Source: an uncultured Eggerthellaceae bacterium
GTDB taxonomy: Bacteria > Actinomycetota > Coriobacteriia > Coriobacteriales > Eggerthellaceae
Assembly: GCA_910588095.1 (NCBI GenBank)
Contig: CAJUQH010000002.1
Span: forward strand, 1 to 64,000
Direction of reading: 5' to 3'
Length of the DNA: 64,000 nucleotides
In this document: positions 19,220 to 28,036 of the stretch, in pieces
Layout of the letters: each line of letters opens with the position of its first letter
How positions within the stretch are numbered: position 1 is the stretch's first letter
Notes under the pieces: model-generated
The model's database searches: none
What the model was told of the DNA's origin: nothing
Seen by the model: the letters and a program-made list of their open reading frames with translations, nothing else
Translations under genes and position numbers: made by a program

Positions 19220-20571
19220 AGCACGTCTCCCATCTGCGTCTCGATGAAATCGGTCGTGGCGTCGCCCGCCAGGAACACCTCGTTGTCCAGCACGCGCTTG
19301 TGGAACGGGATGGTGGTGGCTATGCCCTCGATGACGAACTCGTCCAGGGCGCGCTTGGCGCGGGCCACCGCCTCGGCGCGGTCCTGCCCATGCACGATGA
19401 GCTTGGCCACGAGCGAGTCGTAGTACGGCGATATGCGCGAGCCGCTCTGGATGTAGCTCTCGACCCGCACGCCCGGCCCTGCCGGGGGCTCGAAGCGCGT
19501 GATGGTGCCCGGGCACGGACGGAAGCCATGATCGGGGTCCTCGGCGTTGATGCGCAGCTCGATGGCATGGCCCGCCGGGGTGAACGGCGCACGGTCGGCG
19601 CAGCTGATGGGCTCGCCGGCGGCGATGCGCAGCTGCTCCTTGATGATGTCGGTGCCGGTTATCTCCTCGGACACCGGATGCTCCACCTGAACGCGGGTGT
19701 TCATCTCCATGAAGTAGAAATGGCCGCGCTCGTCGAGCAGGAACTCGATGGTGCCGGCGTTGCGGTAGTCCACCGCGCGCACCGCCTTGATGGCGGCCAC
19801 GCCCATGGCGCGGCGCAGGTCCTCGGTGAGGGCCGGCGAGGGCGCCTCCTCCAGCAGCTTCTGGTGGCGCCGCTGGATGGAGCAGTCGCGCTCGCACAGG
19901 GCCAGGTGGTTGCCGAAGTCGTCGGCGAGTATCTGCACCTCCACGTGGCGGGGGCGCAGCACCAGCTTCTCCAGGTACACGCCGTCGTTGCCGAAGGCGG
20001 CACCGGCCTCGGTGCGGGCAGCCTTGTACTGGGCTTCCAGGTCGGCCGGGTCGTGCACCTCGCGCATGCCCTTGCCGCCGCCGCCAGCCGTGGCCTTGAT
20101 GAGCACCGGATAGCCCACCGCGTCAGCGAAGGCGCGAGCCTCCTCCACCGTATCCAAGCAGCCGTCGCTGCCGGGCACCGTGGGCACGCCGCAGCCCTTC
20201 ATGGTCTCGCGGGCCGAGCTCTTGTCGCCCATGCGCTCGATGCAGTCCGCCGCCGGGCCGATGAATACCAGCCCCTCGTCGGCGCAGGCACGGGCGAAGT
20301 CGGCGTTCTCGGCCAGGAAGCCGTAGCCCGGATGGATGGCCTGAGCGCCGGTAGCCTTGGCGGCCTCGATGATGTTGGCCATGATGAGGTAGCTCTTGGC
20401 GGCCGGGGCCGGCCCGATGCACACGGCCTCGTCGGCATAGCGCACAGGGTAGGTGTCGGCGTCCTCGGTGGAGTACACCGCCACGGTCTTGACCCCCAGC
20501 TCCTTGGCCGCGCGCATGACGCGCAGGGCCACCTCGCCACGGTTGGCTACGAGTATCTTGTCGAACATCAT
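19216..20571 (-). CDS. accC: Biotin carboxylase subunit
   Basis: ATP-grasp biotin carboxylase that carboxylates the biotin carried by the BCCP domain encoded upstream. It has the N-terminal ILVANRGEVALRV, the glycine-rich ATP loop GGGGKGMREV near residue 160, the EMNTRVQVEHPVSE catalytic segment near 288-301, and the biotin-carboxylase C-terminal domain. 451 aa, typical. The start overlaps the stop of the carboxyltransferase-BCCP gene by 4 nt with GGAG 5 nt upstream. Confidence 0.94.
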   Translation of the reverse strand: MMFDKILVANRGEVALRVMRAAKELGVKTVAVYSTEDADTYPVRYADEAVCIGPAPAAKSYLIMANIIEAAKATGAQAIHPGYGFLAENADFARACADEGLVFIGPAADCIERMGDKSSARETMKGCGVPTVPGSDGCLDTVEEARAFADAVGYPVLIKATAGGGGKGMREVHDPADLEAQYKAARTEAGAAFGNDGVYLEKLVLRPRHVEVQILADDFGNHLALCERDCSIQRRHQKLLEEAPSPALTEDLRRAMGVAAIKAVRAVDYRNAGTIEFLLDERGHFYFMEMNTRVQVEHPVSEEITGTDIIKEQLRIAAGEPISCADRAPFTPAGHAIELRINAEDPDHGFRPCPGTITRFEPPAGPGVRVESYIQSGSRISPYYDSLVAKLIVHGQDRAEAVARAKRALDEFVIEGIATTIPFHKRVLDNEVFLAGDATTDFIETQMGDVL

Positions 20572-22460
20572 TCAGTCTCCGGAACGGTCGGCACCGTCTC
20601 ATGGGGCTCGATGTAGAACAGCACCGTGCCGTACTCCACCGGGCTGGCGTCCTCGAGGCACACCTCGCGCACCGTGCCCATCTCGTCGGCCGTTATCTCG
20701 TTCATGAGCTTCATGGCCTCCACGATGCACAGCGTCTCGTTGGCGGCCACCTCGTCGCCCACCTTCACGAACGGCGGCTCGCCCGGGGCCGGGGCCTCGT
20801 AGTAGGTGCCCACCATGGGCGCGATGACCGGGCGCCACGTGGCCGGGCGGCTGCTCTCGGCCGGGGCAGCCTCGACGGCAGCAGGCGCTGCGGCCGGTGC
20901 GGCCTGGGCCACCGGGGCGGCCATCGCGGGCACCATGGGCACCGCGGCGCTTTCCTGGCCTGGCATGCGCACGGCGATGCGCATGCCCTCTTCCTCTACC
21001 ACGATCTCGCCAACGCCGCTCTCCTCGGCCACTTTGACCAGCTCGCGAATCTGGTTGATGTCCACGTAATCGTCCTCCTTGGTGCCGCTGGATTCCTGCT
21101 CCAGCATGAAATCTACCTTCTCGGATGTACGGTGCTTCGTCAGGTACGTGCGCGCTTCGTTGGGGAACAGCGCGTACATGAGCACGTCTTCCTCGCTGTG
21201 GGCCAGGTCGCCTATCTCGGCTGCCACCTCGTCGTAGGTGGTGGTCACCAGCGATCCCGGTGCCACATCGGGGTCGAGCATCTCGGAATCGCCCGCCACC
21301 TTGGCCACGATGTCCTTGTCCATGCGGCCCGGTGCCTTGCCGTAGAAGCCGCAGATGTAGTCCTTCATCTCCTTGGAGATGACGCTCCAGCGCTTGCCCG
21401 TCAGCACGTTGAACACCGCCTGGGTGCCAACGATCTGCGAGAGCGGCGTGACCAGCGGCGGATAGCCCACCTCGGCGCGCACTTTGGGGATCTCGGCCAT
21501 GACCTCGGGCAGGCGGTCGGCCGCCTTCTGCACCTCCAGCTGGCTCATGAGGTTGCTCATCATGCCGCCGGGCACCTGGTGCGTGTACACCTGCATGTGG
21601 GTGAGCGAGCTCACGCCGCGCTTGTAGTGGCCGCGCTTGCGGATCTCCTCCCAGTACTCCGATATCTCGAACAGCAGGTCGAGGTCGAAGCCGGTGTCGT
21701 AGAGGCTTTCCTGGAACGCGGCGGCGATCATCTCCACCGCGGGGTGCGAGTTGCCGAAGGCCAGCGGCGCATGGGCCGTGTCGGCGATGGCCGCGCCCGA
21801 TTCCGCCGCCTTGATGATGTTTGCCGGTGCCATGCCGCCCACGTAATGGCAGTGGATGTGCACCGGCAGGCCGATCTCGGCATTGAACGCCTTGACCATG
21901 CGCTCGGTGCGGTACGGCGTCAGCATGCCCGCCATGTCCTTGATGGCAATGGAGTCGGCGCCCAGGTCCTTGAGCTCCTGGCCGTACTCAAGGTAGCTGT
22001 CGAGCGTGTGCACCGGCGAGAGCGTGTAGGAGATGGCGCCCTCGAAGTGCGCTCCGCAGGCCTTGATGGCCTCGGCGTTGTCGACGACGTTGCGGATGTC
22101 GTTCAAGGCGTCGAACACGCGGAACACCTCGATGCCGTTGCGGTGCGCCGCAGTGATGAAGTGATCGACGATGTCCTTGGAGTAGTGCTTGTACCCCACC
22201 AGGTTCTGGCCGCGCGAGAGCATCGACAGCGGCGTGTTGGGGGTGTTCGCCTTGATGGAGCGCAGGCGTTCCCAGGGGTTCTCGTCCAAGAAGCGCAGGC
22301 ACGAGTCGAACGTCGCGCCGCCCCAGGCCTCGATGGCCCAGTAGCCTACCTTGTCCATCTTCGGCAGGATGGGCAGCATCTCGCCTATCTGCATCCGCGT
22401 GGCCCACAGGCTCTGCTGGCCGTCGCGGATAGTGGTGTCCATTATCTGGAGCCGTGGCAT
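20568..22460 (-). CDS. Carboxyltransferase-biotin carrier fusion (PycB/OadA-like CT plus AccB-like BCCP)
   Basis: A 630-aa biotin-dependent carboxyltransferase. Residues 1 to about 450 form the DRE-TIM/post-HMGL-type domain of pyruvate carboxylase B, oxaloacetate decarboxylase alpha and transcarboxylase 5S (MDTTIRDGQQSLWATRM, metal-site HIHCHYVGG). Residues from about 490 look like a complete AccB: DINQIRELVKVAEESGVGEI, an Ala/Pro linker, then the biotinylation motif EAMKLMNEI near residue 595. With the coupled accC it would form a two-subunit pyruvate carboxylase or a related decarboxylase. No membrane OadB/OadG is present, which favours the soluble carboxylase. The ATG at 22460 follows AAGGAGGTG. 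Confidence 0.88.
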   Translation of the reverse strand: MPRLQIMDTTIRDGQQSLWATRMQIGEMLPILPKMDKVGYWAIEAWGGATFDSCLRFLDENPWERLRSIKANTPNTPLSMLSRGQNLVGYKHYSKDIVDHFITAAHRNGIEVFRVFDALNDIRNVVDNAEAIKACGAHFEGAISYTLSPVHTLDSYLEYGQELKDLGADSIAIKDMAGMLTPYRTERMVKAFNAEIGLPVHIHCHYVGGMAPANIIKAAESGAAIADTAHAPLAFGNSHPAVEMIAAAFQESLYDTGFDLDLLFEISEYWEEIRKRGHYKRGVSSLTHMQVYTHQVPGGMMSNLMSQLEVQKAADRLPEVMAEIPKVRAEVGYPPLVTPLSQIVGTQAVFNVLTGKRWSVISKEMKDYICGFYGKAPGRMDKDIVAKVAGDSEMLDPDVAPGSLVTTTYDEVAAEIGDLAHSEEDVLMYALFPNEARTYLTKHRTSEKVDFMLEQESSGTKEDDYVDINQIRELVKVAEESGVGEIVVEEEGMRIAVRMPGQESAAVPMVPAMAAPVAQAAPAAAPAAVEAAPAESSRPATWRPVIAPMVGTYYEAPAPGEPPFVKVGDEVAANETLCIVEAMKLMNEITADEMGTVREVCLEDASPVEYGTVLFYIEPHETVPTVPETE

Positions 22461-22612
22461 AGGTGTGCGCACCTCCTTCTCTAGAGCAAGTCAAAGTCCA
22501 AGTACAAGATTATATAAGAAGAAGGGGCGCGCGGGGCGCAGGCCACAGGAACTGCGCCGCGGGCGGCAGAAGGCGCGGAAGGGAACGCATTGCGAACGGC
22601 AGGCGCCTTCGG

Positions 22613-22888
22613 TCATCCGACCATCAGCAATGCGGGCACTGCCACCGCCGCCGACCCGAAGAGGATGGCACCCAGCACCAGGCACACGATGGGCACGGCG
22701 ATGCGCCAGCCAAGCGCTTTCCCGCGCGCCCTTCGGTCCGGCCCGGTGCAAGCGAGCACGATGGAAGCCGCTACTCCCGCCGCAAGGAACAACCACCCGG
22801 CAGCGAAGGCTACGAGGATCGCTATGACAACGGCCAGCCCAAATGCCACGATAGCCCCAGCCATCAGCACGAGCATCATATGGAACAT
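22613..22888 (-). CDS. Small two- or three-helix membrane protein, unknown function
   Basis: A 91-aa hydrophobic protein. Two or three predicted helices (about 3-27, 28-45 and 62-90) flank a short basic loop (GPDRRARGKALGWR). The ATG at 22888 has AGGGAGGG at ideal spacing, so translation is likely. I recognise no family. It sits between the surface-protein gene and the carboxylase operon, facing the same way. Confidence 0.55.
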   Translation of the reverse strand: MFHMMLVLMAGAIVAFGLAVVIAILVAFAAGWLFLAAGVAASIVLACTGPDRRARGKALGWRIAVPIVCLVLGAILFGSAAVAVPALLMVG

Positions 22889-22926
22889 CGGCCCTCCCTA
22901 AGGTCGCTTCCGATGCTGCCCAGTAT

Positions 22927-22967
22927 GGCATAAGCGCTGCCCGATAGGGGTTGCCAGCGCTTATGCC
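22927..22967 (-). terminator. 13-bp perfect inverted repeat downstream of the surface-protein gene
   Basis: GGCATAAGCGCTG at 22927-22939 and its exact complement at 22955-22967, with a 15-nt spacer. It lies 45 nt past the surface-protein stop. There is no T-run, so it is either a weak terminator or an mRNA-stabilising hairpin. Confidence 0.5.
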
Positions 22968-23011
22968 TGGCGCTGCCGCTTTGGCATCGCAGCACCTAGA
23001 GATGCCGTTCG

Positions 23012-25605
23012 CTAGAAGCAGAAGCAGGGAACGATGCCACGTGCCGTTGCGGAAGAGCAGTTGAGGTTCGGGTTCTGGGCTTCCCCAACATTTGATGTCG
23101 ATTTGAAGACGTTTGTTGAAGGGTGAGCGCTCCGCTGCCACCAGTACTGGTACTGCGAATAGGTGCCATCAGCCAGCTTGTAGCGTTGCTCGCCTTTCTT
23201 CAGGGCCGCATGAGCCGTGCTGCTGGTTATCGTGAAATTGGCATAGTACGGGTAAGGAGCCCCCATGGGGCCTCCCCCGGGTCCAGAGAGCGGCCTCTCT
23301 TTGAGGTAGGTGTCGGTCGTGCCAACGAACTGGCCCGTTTCTGACAGATAAGTTGAGAGCTCCGCATAGCTGGCAATGAACAGGCGATCTGTCATGTAGC
23401 CTACGTTAGAGAACCCGTCTGTAGGGGGCACGCTGCATTGGTTGGCCCTCTTGAGCGTACCGACGATGCAGGACTTCACCTCACTCGGCACCATCGCGTA
23501 GATGGAGCCATCGAGCGAGCGGTCGCCATGGTCGGTGCCGTGGTAGTTGTTGGGGTTCATCTTCCGGCGCAGCTCGCTGTAGAACCAGCCGCCGCTGCTC
23601 ACATTGGTGTCGTTGAAGCGGTACAGCTTAGCGGCGTTTGGCGCATTCATGTTGAGGATATCGACGAACTGGAAGGTGAGCGCGTTCTTCACGGTCCCTC
23701 CATAGTTCGCGTCGTCGTAGTTGACCCCGATGATGCGAACCTCATAGACCGTCGAATCGTCCTCGGTCTGGGCATCGGCTTCCCTCACGCCCTTGTCATA
23801 CCAACGGATGAAGAAGCGGTGGTCCTCGTTCATCCAGCGCGTGTACTTGGCGGTCAGTTCTGCATCTCCCGCAGCGATGGCCTGGGCGTCGCGTTTCACC
23901 TCGCGCAGACGCATCTTGCGGCCATCGTCGTCGAAGGTCCAAAATGATTCCGCCACCGGGTCGGCCACAGCAGCCTCCCCCACGGCGAAGACATAGGTCA
24001 GCTGTGCAACGGGCATGCGCTCATAGTCGTTGGTCTCGAGCACGAGGCCATGGTTCGCCGCGCCGGTGACCGGGTCGGTCGAAAGATTGAGGCCGTAGGA
24101 GACATCGATGCGATCGGTGTCAGAGCCGCTAGCTCCCATAGCGAATGCATCGAGATCCGGCTCGACGACCGTATCCGCCAAACGGAAATGCACTCCATTC
24201 TCTTTGCGCCCATCAGCGTCAGAGGGCACTGTGGATGATGGGTAGATGGACAGCAGGCGCTCGCCTTCGCGCTCTATCCCGTCCCGCCCCGCGCCGCCGA
24301 GCACATCAGCTTCTTCGGCCTTGCTCGAATCATAGGTGGTCAGCACCTTGTTGGCATTCGCGTTACGGGAGCTCACGAGCTCGACCATGCGTATCGATTC
24401 GTTCCAAGAGGTGTTCTGGAAATATGCCTGGCCGCCCTTGGCGTACCCTTCTTGCTCCCCTGCATCCTTCTTGTCCTGCTGGGTCTGGGTGGTATCGTCA
24501 GCCGCCGTTTGATCCTTGTCGCCAAGCCAAGGGTTCCCGGGGGCACCGGTCTTGTCATAGTCGCCGAAGGTGATGGAGATAGGGGCTGTGACGCCGAAGG
24601 CCGACGCCCATCGCGCGGTGAGCACGGGGGCACCGTCTATCTGGGTAAGGCGCACAGGGTTTATAGCAAGCGCTTCGTCTTTGCCTTTGACGACGACGCT
24701 TTGGCCATCAGGTTCGGCCCAGCCAAGGAAGCGATAGCCCGAGCGCGCAGGCTTCGGCAAGGTGACCGTACGGGTGACCGGGTCGTACTCGGATTCATCC
24801 ATGGTGAAGCCATCGACCCGGTAACGACCTTCAGAGAGCATGGTGACGACGCGGTTGGCACTGTCATTGGTATCCCAGTTGAGGTCGAACGATGTTTCCG
24901 AAAGCGGCCCTTCCCCTGCATTCGGGTTCTTCTCAAGATCGAAGACCACCGCATACTCTTTCGGGGTCCAGAGCGCATACAGCGTATAGGTCTTGTCTTC
25001 AGGGGCACCATTCGGCATCATGATCGCCGGACCACGCGAAGTATCCAAATAGCCGCCTGCCGGAGCAGAGCTGTCGGTCGACCAGCCAGCAAAATCGAAG
25101 CCAGCACGGGTAGGCTCTTCATAGCGAGCTGGCATCTCCCATTCGAGAGCCTGACCAGGTACTCCTTGGCTAGGCAGAGATTCCCCGCTTGAGGCCCACA
25201 CCGCCTTGGTGATGCTCGCATCGACGTCGTTCAAGTCCCACTTGGCTATGGGGAAGCTCGAGCGGTACACCGCGATGGACACCGTGGTGCCACCGGCGCT
25301 CGAGCCTTCTGCGGCCTTGATGGAGGCGGATTGAGCAGAAGCCTCAGGCTCAGATGCAACGCCATCAGGCGACGAGGTATCGCCGTTGCTATCTTGGGGT
25401 TGGGCATTGCTGCCCGCAACGGAACCGGCAGGCAGGTTGACGGCGGGCTCGGCCTCCTGCTCGGAGGCGAGGGCTAGATAACGACCCCCCCCGAAATTTC
25501 CGGCCCGAAGCTGAACCATGGGGTCAGCCCGACAGCCAGAACGGCGGCCATGCTGGCCGCCAGGAGCTTCGCCGCCGCATTCTTCATGTTGGAGGCAACG
25601 CTCAT
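23012..25605 (-). pseudogene. Exported surface protein with InlB-type repeats and DUF6273, frame broken at a G8 tract (probably phase-variable OFF)
   Basis: Translation from the ATG at 25605, which has GAAGGGAAG upstream, gives a signal-peptide-like start (MKNAAAKLLAASMAAVLAVG) and then enters eight G residues at 25485-25492. It stops at TAG a few codons later. One extra G (or loss of two) would join it in frame to about 820 residues that continue to 23012. That body has a Ser/Asp-rich linker, two InlB/Listeria-Bacteroides beta-grasp repeats (around GFDFAGWSTDSS...YALW and YRFLGWAEPDG...ARW), a large middle region, and a C-terminal DUF6273-like domain ending GIVPCFCF. No LPXTG anchor is visible. 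An internal ATG at 25519 would give the body without a signal peptide. A sequencing error in the homopolymer is the main alternative. Confidence 0.8.
25485..25492 (-). repeat. G8 homopolymer tract, candidate phase-variation switch
   Basis: Eight G on the coding strand, 37-40 codons after the signal-peptide ATG. As read it puts the export signal and the protein body in different frames. G9 would be the ON state: I translated the join by hand and it reads through to the YLALASEQEAEP segment. Confidence 0.75.
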
Positions 25606-25660
25606 GGCCGCTTCCCTTCTCATGCGGAGGTCTCTTTCGCTATAGGGAAGGTTACCGGGT

Positions 25661-25678
25661 GGGAACGTTCCCTGTCAA
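25661..25678 (-). promoter_or_regulatory. TTGACA -35 with adjoining palindromic operator candidate
   Basis: The minus strand reads TTGACA (25673-25678) followed at once by the perfect 12-bp palindrome GGGAACGTTCCC (25661-25672). This is where a repressor would sit between -35 and -10. The -10 at 17 nt spacing is poor. The pair lies about 56-73 nt upstream of the surface-protein ATG. Confidence 0.4.
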
Positions 25679-25822
25679 TAAAGAACGAGTTTTGTGTCGT
25701 GAATCAGGCAAGGCAATTGTGCTATATTTCAAAGCACAGCAGCGCCCGTTGGTAGATAACCGTGTTAAGTCAGTTACCTGGACGGGTGATGCCTATCTGG
25801 AAGGCTGAGTTGCTGCAACAAC

Positions 25823-25981
25823 TCAGCCTTCATCACGTACTGGCATCATCTTGCTTCTCTGCTTTCGTCTCCGGCGAATCCTATCGACGCAATCAAGAAC
25901 GAACTTCAAGATCGTGCAAACCGTACCAGCTATGCTGGCTACAGTCGCAATGGTCGTCAACATCTCCATTGATACCCCCAT
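25823..25981 (-). CDS. Small single-helix membrane peptide, uncertain
   Basis: A 52-residue frame starting at the ATG at 25981 (MGVSMEML). It has one hydrophobic helix (TTIATVASIAGTVCTILKFVL) and a strongly basic tail (DRIRRRRKQRSK). This layout is shared by many small holin-like peptides and type I toxins. No strong ribosome site is visible and no antitoxin RNA can be proven. The 3' end runs into a 12-bp inverted repeat. Confidence 0.3.
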   Translation of the reverse strand: MGVSMEMLTTIATVASIAGTVCTILKFVLDCVDRIRRRRKQRSKMMPVRDEG

Positions 25982-26281
25982 ATCTCTCGTAGCATACAGA
26001 GGCACCACCCGACACTCCAACAGACACTGCCGCACGAACCATGCTATCGAACCGATATCTCAGGAATGTAATGGGAGCTCTGGCAAATCACGCCATGGAA
26101 CACCGTGGCTTTGCCGGTCTGCAATCGCCATAACCGTCGGACGCAGCACCAGGAAGGCGCCTACCTAGACGCGGCAACGATGCGATGAAGACACCTAAAG
26201 GGGTTCTTTCAAATGACCGGCGATGTGCCGGCAGAATGTCCTTCAAGATGCCGGCTTTTACAGAAAGCCGCAGACAGGTGC

Positions 26282-27103
26282 TTAGCGCACTGAGACCAGC
26301 ATGTGCTGGGCCGCCACCTCGATGCGCGCGGGATGGCCGCAGGCATCCAGCACCTCGCGCAGCGTGCGCTCGGCGATGGAGGGGCGGTTGTTGTTCTCGG
26401 AAAGATGCATGGCCACGACGCATTCCAGGCGCGGCCCGAGCAACGTCGCCAGCGCCTCGGCAGCCTGCTCGTTGGACAGATGCCCGCGATCCGAGGCCAC
26501 CCGCGCCTTGAGCATGGCCGGGTAGTCGCCGTTCTTCAGCATGAGCGGGTCGTGGTTGCTCTCGAGCGCCAGCAGGCGCACGTCGCGCAGCGCCGATGCG
26601 GCCTCGGGCGTCAGGCACCCCGTGTCGGTGAGATAGCCCAGGGCATCGCCCGCGCTGTGCTCGATGCGGAACCCGCACGAGGCCGCCGCGTCATGCGACG
26701 TGGCGAACGGCGTCACGGCCAGCGCACCGAAGCAAGCACGCTCGCCCAAGGCCAGCGGGCGCACCTCGGCTTCCTCTGCTGCCTCGGCGAAGGCGCGCGT
26801 CGCCGCAGCCTGCACCGCCGGCAGCGCGTGGACCGCAGGCGCCTGCCAGGCCACCCCGAGCTTCCGCGCCCGACGCCGCAGGCAACGCAGCGCCACGCCC
26901 AGCCCCTTCACGTGGTCGGAATGGTCGTGGGTCACCAGCACCGCGCGCAGCCGCAGCGGGTCGAAGCCCGCCTGCTCGCAGCGCTCGATGAGCGCCTTGG
27001 CCGTCACGCCGCAGTCGACGAGCAGGCCCTCTCCGGTGGCGGCATCCTCCACCACCGCGGCGTTGCCCTTCGACCCCGACGCCAGCACGTGCAGCGCTAT
27101 CAT
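26282..27103 (-). CDS. Metallo-beta-lactamase-fold hydrolase, WalJ/YycJ type
   Basis: A 273-aa MBL-fold protein opening with LHVLASGSKGNAAVVE, a signature of the YycJ/WalJ subgroup. The metal motif THDHSDH lies near residue 60, and further ligands are in TSHDAA and MHLSENNNRPS. Family members are predicted 5' exonucleases; Bacillus YycJ acts in mismatch repair. The ATG at 27103 follows GGGGAGG. It lies 34 nt after the PNP stop, probably one transcript, though without functional logic. Confidence 0.85.
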   Translation of the reverse strand: MIALHVLASGSKGNAAVVEDAATGEGLLVDCGVTAKALIERCEQAGFDPLRLRAVLVTHDHSDHVKGLGVALRCLRRRARKLGVAWQAPAVHALPAVQAAATRAFAEAAEEAEVRPLALGERACFGALAVTPFATSHDAAASCGFRIEHSAGDALGYLTDTGCLTPEAASALRDVRLLALESNHDPLMLKNGDYPAMLKARVASDRGHLSNEQAAEALATLLGPRLECVVAMHLSENNNRPSIAERTLREVLDACGHPARIEVAAQHMLVSVR

Positions 27104-27136
27104 GGCGCCCGCCTCCCCTACCGGTTCCCGCAACTG

Positions 27137-27967
27137 CTACAGCCGCTCCACCAGGTCGCTCACCAGCGTGCAGAAGTCAGCCTCGCGCTCGGCGGCCACA
27201 GCCAGCACCTCCTCGTCGGTGGGGCTCGCGCCCTCGACGCCGCAGGCCATGTTGCTCACCAGCGATATGCCGCACACGGCCATGCCCACATGGCGTGCCG
27301 CGATGACCTCCTCGCACACCGACATGGCCACCGTGTCGGCCCCCCAGCCGCGGAAGGCGCGGATCTCGGCCGGCGTCTCGAAGCTGGGGCCCAGCAGCCC
27401 CAGGTACACGCCGTTCTGCACCCGGATGCCGCGCTCTGCGGCCACTTGGTTGGCCAGCTCGCGCAGACGCGGGTCGTAGGCGTCCAGCATGCTGAAGAAG
27501 CGGAAGGCGATGCCGTCGGGATCGAGCCCGGCCACCGGGTTGCGCCCCGTGAAGTTGATGTGATCGGTCATGATGCAGAAGTCGCCCACCTGGTATGCCT
27601 CGTTGATGGCGCCGGCGGCGTTGGTCACCACCAGCGTACCGATGCCCAGCTCATGCATGAGCCACACCGGGTAGGCCACCTCCTGGCTCGTATTGCCCTC
27701 GTAGCCGTGAAGGCGCCCCTGCATGACCAGCACCCGCTTGCCGGCCAGCGTGCCCGCCACGAAGCGGCCCACATGGCTCGTAGCCGTGGAGGTGCGCATG
27801 TGCGGCACGTCGCCGAAGGGCACGTGCACCGGGTCGGCCACCTGCTCGGCCAGCGGCCCCAGGCCCGAGCCTAAGATGATGCCGACCTCGGGCTGGAAGC
27901 CGCCCAGGCGCTCGCGCAGGACGGCGGCCGATTCGGCAAGGTTCTCTTTGAGGATGTTGCGGGCCAT
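27137..27967 (-). CDS. Purine-nucleoside phosphorylase, trimeric class
   Basis: Phosphorolysis of purine nucleosides (mainly inosine and guanosine in this class) to base and ribose 1-phosphate. Motifs are ILGSGLGPLA, the phosphate-site GRLHGYEG, TNAAGAIN, and the purine-site SVCEEVIAARH and VSNMACG. 276 aa, typical of the homotrimeric PunA/PNP group. The ATG at 27967 has GAAAGGAG upstream. Confidence 0.92.
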   Translation of the reverse strand: MARNILKENLAESAAVLRERLGGFQPEVGIILGSGLGPLAEQVADPVHVPFGDVPHMRTSTATSHVGRFVAGTLAGKRVLVMQGRLHGYEGNTSQEVAYPVWLMHELGIGTLVVTNAAGAINEAYQVGDFCIMTDHINFTGRNPVAGLDPDGIAFRFFSMLDAYDPRLRELANQVAAERGIRVQNGVYLGLLGPSFETPAEIRAFRGWGADTVAMSVCEEVIAARHVGMAVCGISLVSNMACGVEGASPTDEEVLAVAAEREADFCTLVSDLVERL

Positions 27968-28036
27968 GGGGGCTCCTTTCGAAAGGGGTTGCGGGTCAGG
28001 GGCAGCGCAGGCACCGGGCGGAAGCCTGCGGGGCCG

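Larger units (their letters stand above)
25606..26281. other. Region between surface-protein start and MBL gene
   Basis: About 675 nt of lower GC. It holds the surface-protein promoter region (25661-25678), a 12-bp perfect inverted repeat (AAGGCTGAGTTG) near 25801-25830 and one small minus-strand frame (25823-25981). A weak stem-loop lies just past the MBL stop near 26250-26272 (CGGCTTT / AAAGCCG). Nothing else is supported. Confidence 0.4.

Noticed and set aside
23012..25519. Surface protein taken as a complete gene starting at the ATG at 25519
   Set aside because: That ATG has no ribosome site and gives a protein without a signal peptide, while a signal peptide with a good ribosome site lies just upstream in another frame.
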